Shown here one piece after another: positions 61,489-64,000 of a stretch of 64,000 bases of DNA. Source of the DNA: Rossellomorea orangium. GTDB lineage: Bacteria > Bacillota > Bacilli > Bacillales > Bacillaceae_B. The translations under genes were made by a program, and so were the position numbers. Each line of letters starts with the position of its first letter. Positions within the stretch are counted from its first letter, which is position 1. Under the pieces are notes generated by a model. That model was not told where the DNA came from. It saw only the letters and a program-made list of their open reading frames with translations, and did not search any database. Location: the NCBI RefSeq assembly GCF_019334305.1, contig NZ_JAHWGH010000014.1, positions 372,001 through 436,000 on the forward strand, written 5' to 3'.

Positions 61489-61525
61489 GCCACCTTATTA
61501 TAAGGCGGCTAACTAAAAAAGTAAA
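61489..61525 (-). promoter_or_regulatory. Promoter and MarR operator of the polyketide operon
   Basis: On the minus strand TTTACT (61520-61525), a 17-base spacer and TATAAT (61497-61502) form a good SigA promoter. The -10 box lies within the palindrome GCCACCTTATTATAAGGCGGC (61489-61509), which has one mismatched pair in its two 10-base arms. Binding of a MarR dimer here would block the promoter. Confidence 0.75.
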
Positions 61526-62071
61526 CACAATTAGAAAAAAATGTATTTTTTAACACCTAGTATTATATTCTAATTTCCAAATATATATATATAAGTTCAT
61601 AAAGTATGCACAAGTTTTTACATATATTCAAATAATTGTATTTTTTTGTCGTTATCTTGTATTATAGATTAATTTATTTTTTTATGAACTCTTATATACA
61701 AAAATGAGCCAAAAGTACCCCTTTTTATATATGCAAAACAAAACTAATTAAATACATATTCTACCAAATAATTACGAAATCAAGGCGTTAAGTATGTGTT
61801 TTTTGTATAAAATTAACATTTATTTAAAATATTTTACTTTTAATATCAAAATTTTATATTAATTAGCTTAATTACATTTAGTTCCTAACAACCTTAGCAA
61901 AAAGTTAGAGAAAACTTCTCCCATTATCTTAAATGTACTACTGACATTTTTACAAAAATAAGCACTAAACCCCATTCTTATCGTGGTTTAGTGCTTATTT
62001 TTCTATAATAGCATATATCCAACTTTGGAAAGGGTCTACTACTTTGTTTTTTGCTAACTAAGAGCTATCCC
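61526..62071. other. AT-rich spacer with bidirectional terminator
   Basis: No gene is seen. A hairpin at 61961-61997 (AAGCACTAAACC/GGTTTAGTGCTT with flanking A and T runs) is a bidirectional terminator. The stretch around 61555-61860 is very AT-rich. Confidence 0.5.
61961..61997. terminator. Bidirectional terminator
   Basis: 12-bp arms AAGCACTAAACC/GGTTTAGTGCTT. On the minus strand it could end the HEAT-like gene. Confidence 0.8.
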
Positions 62072-63757
62072 CTACTCCTCAATATAAGGCTGTTCCCTCA
62101 AATGCCCCGTCTGCTCAACCAACACATAATAAAACTCACCATACTCCACCCAGCGCATCGGAAACTTCATCGTGATAACATTCTCTTTGTTATAAACACT
62201 AATCTGTTTCTTATCATACGTTACCTTCTTAATTTCCTGAAGAGGAATGCTCTCTTTCTTCTCACCCTTCACCTTCATTAATTTCCTGCCCACAATGACG
62301 ACAGCACTCCGCTTTTTCTTCCATAGTTCATAGACGGTAAGAATCCCTCCAAGGAGAGTGAAGCCAACGGAGATGTAAATCTCGGTTTCGGTGATGCCGT
62401 TAATGAAGACCCTGATCCAGTGTGAAATCAGGATGGCATAGAAGAACCACAGACCTTTGGAGAGGCTTGGTGAGCTCTCGTAGTAGACGGTCTCTTCATT
62501 TTCACGTGCGTATTCTTCCCGTTTTTTCAAGAAGAGCTGTTTGTGCTCTTCGACGGTTCTGTTCTGTATTGGTTCGAGGTCGGTGTGGGTGCCTTCCCAC
62601 ATGTGCGCACTGTCATCCTCCTCCTCAAGGCCATATCCTCCCACCCATGCAGCGAGTACCTCGTCCCCATGGGAGAAGCTCATCAGATAATAGCGCAGCG
62701 GCTGACCGTATGAGTTCACGGTGTCGACGGAATCGACGACCTCGATGTTTTCCGGAAAGATATTGAGATCCTCTCCTTCTTCATCCTGCAAATGGACCAG
62801 ATGGTTAAAGAGATGTGCCTTTGCAAGCACCGGCTGCTTTGGACTGACAGGGAAGAGATGCTCTTTATTATGTTCCGCGAGCCCCCAGTACATCAACTCG
62901 GCACTTTCGACATGATTGGAAAGCGATCGGAGCATGTCCGGTTGAACCGGGATATTCTTATTCATCGCGACCACTACCGCATTCGTGCAGATGCGTGGAT
63001 CCTTGAACGAAACGGCCTCCTTCAGAAAACCCTCTGCCTCCTCGGAGTAATAGAAGTTCATCAACCCGATCAACACATTGATACGGTACCTCAGCCGGAA
63101 GTACGACTCTTTCCACGATTGATACGCATAGTTGGACCGATATTCCTTGTCATAATTCAGATACTCGTCCCGAAGCTTCGCATAATCAGCCAACAGCACC
63201 GGAAGCACCTTCGCCCTCTTGTACCCTGCCTCCACTCCCGACTCAATGATCGCCGTGATGAAGTCATAATACATATATTTATAATAAGGGGATTCCAACT
63301 GATCGATCGTCTTATCCACAATCGCCCTCAACATCACCGGAAACTCACACAGCTCCTCCACCGGCAGCACGACTTCCTCATGTGTAACCAACTGCACCGT
63401 CTTGTCATGAATCTCCTGAAAGATCCCCTCATCCTTCGTCAGCAGCAAACACTCAAGAGCCCGCACCTTCGCATCCGGATCAAACCCATCAAAGCGCAGC
63501 AGAATCTCATCAATAATCTCAGGCATCGGATAGTCACACACAAACTCTACCAACCCAAGGGAAGGATTATCCCACACATCCACCCGCTCAGGAAACGTTG
63601 AAGCCGCCTCCTTCACCATATCCTTCAACATCTCCACCCGGATCTTCAGATCATCATGCCCCTTCAACTCATACAACGTTCCAAGCGCCTCATACCGCGT
63701 CCCCGGATCCGTGCTGTGCAGCTGTTTTACCAAACTTCTCATTTTTATCTCGTTCAT
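62072..63757 (-). CDS. HEAT-repeat-like protein with C-terminal membrane segment
   Basis: The 561-aa protein has helical repeats over about 400 residues (LVKQLHSTDPGTRYEALGTL, EILLRFDGFDPDAKVRALEC). Two TM helices follow near residue 445-490 (GLWFFYAILISHWIRVFING; EIYISVGFTLLGGILTVYEL), and a C-terminal about 70-residue beta-rich PH-like domain. I know no named family. AAGAAGGGG precedes the ATG. The 5' third of the coding strand is G-rich. Confidence 0.75.
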   Translation of the reverse strand: MNEIKMRSLVKQLHSTDPGTRYEALGTLYELKGHDDLKIRVEMLKDMVKEAASTFPERVDVWDNPSLGLVEFVCDYPMPEIIDEILLRFDGFDPDAKVRALECLLLTKDEGIFQEIHDKTVQLVTHEEVVLPVEELCEFPVMLRAIVDKTIDQLESPYYKYMYYDFITAIIESGVEAGYKRAKVLPVLLADYAKLRDEYLNYDKEYRSNYAYQSWKESYFRLRYRINVLIGLMNFYYSEEAEGFLKEAVSFKDPRICTNAVVVAMNKNIPVQPDMLRSLSNHVESAELMYWGLAEHNKEHLFPVSPKQPVLAKAHLFNHLVHLQDEEGEDLNIFPENIEVVDSVDTVNSYGQPLRYYLMSFSHGDEVLAAWVGGYGLEEEDDSAHMWEGTHTDLEPIQNRTVEEHKQLFLKKREEYARENEETVYYESSPSLSKGLWFFYAILISHWIRVFINGITETEIYISVGFTLLGGILTVYELWKKKRSAVVIVGRKLMKVKGEKKESIPLQEIKKVTYDKKQISVYNKENVITMKFPMRWVEYGEFYYVLVEQTGHLREQPYIEE

Positions 63758-63985
63758 AGGTTCCCCTTCTTAGTAAGAAAATTGATTATTTCTTTGTTAT
63801 TTTATTATGGGGGAGGTGGGAGTACATGTGTCTTTTGGCATAGGTAAATAAAAATATTTTACAGTTGAGTAAAAAAGAAAGGGGCAAGGGGATTTTAATA
63901 GAATAGTCTAGTAATAACCTCCACATTTTGATATCTGCTGTTTCCCTGACAGATCATTTTTTCAACAAAAAGGAGAGAAATAAAA

Positions 63986-64000
63986 ATGAACTTCTTACTT
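63986..64000 (+). CDS. Start of a gene cut by the window end
   Basis: AAAGGAGAG lies 7-8 bases before an ATG, which opens MNFLL before the window ends. The product cannot be identified. Confidence 0.5.

Noticed and set aside
31000-62071. Integrative element ends (attL/attR) around the AT-rich region
   Set aside because: No integrase, tRNA gene or long direct repeat was found at either side by eye.

Overview
The window looks like a chromosomal stretch of a pigmented, probably marine or saline Bacillaceae member (Bacillus/Rossellomorea-like). The clues are strong AGGAGG ribosome sites, many TTG/GTG starts, a Bacillus-type T-box leader, a SigB-like promoter before a CsbD gene, an RsbR-type stressosome protein, a Vpr-like subtilase, a staphyloxanthin-type crtP-crtO-crtQ operon and a microbial rhodopsin.

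0-28 kb is an ordinary mosaic of housekeeping and accessory genes: hydrolases, acetyltransferases, adenosine deaminase, a T-box-led HIT + PP2C-like pair, an RsbR paralogue, a xenorhodopsin-type rhodopsin (Pro in place of the second counterion Asp), a 1353-aa subtilase with its own cohesin-like and dockerin segments, polysaccharide deacetylase, aldo-keto reductase/TetR, a two-component system, small membrane proteins and the C30 carotenoid genes. It is peppered with short palindromic intergenic repeats of two types (GGGACGGTTCT framed by GAAGC/GCTTC, and GGGACAGGTCCCTTGGCT). Several overlap gene ends and supply C-terminal codons. A 721-bp insertion cassette with inverted ends and an 8-bp target duplication carries a HIT-family gene and no transposase.

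28-31 kb holds an orphan phage-type replication module (DnaD-like initiator, G39P-like loader, DnaB/G40P-like helicase) with no other phage genes.

31-50 kb is AT-rich and looks like a defence island: a DUF262 protein, a methylase-nuclease-methylase operon (two cytosine-C5 methylases around a DUF3883 nuclease), an HNH nuclease, a MazG-like pyrophosphohydrolase, a DUF2075 helicase/nuclease with an XRE regulator, four unrecognised genes, a T5orf172 GIY-YIG protein and a NERD-UvrD helicase. A twice-frameshifted DUF819 pseudogene lies inside it.

50-61.5 kb carries a TetR-ABC permease pair with matching operators and, convergent to it, a ten-gene operon that reads as a complete small type II (aromatic) polyketide pathway: MarR regulator, rhodanese, HhH DNA glycosylase, O-methyltransferase, flavin halogenase-like enzyme, an ACP fused to an aromatase/cyclase domain, a di-domain aromatase/cyclase, a PF04199-type cyclase, KS-alpha and KS-beta (CLF). 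Type II PKS clusters are rare outside Actinobacteria, and this is the strongest candidate for an undescribed system in the window. No short palindromic repeats of the 0-28 kb kind were seen between about 29 and 64 kb, which fits the 31-62 kb block being acquired. The window ends with a HEAT-like membrane protein and the first codons of another gene. No rRNA, tRNA or CRISPR array was seen.
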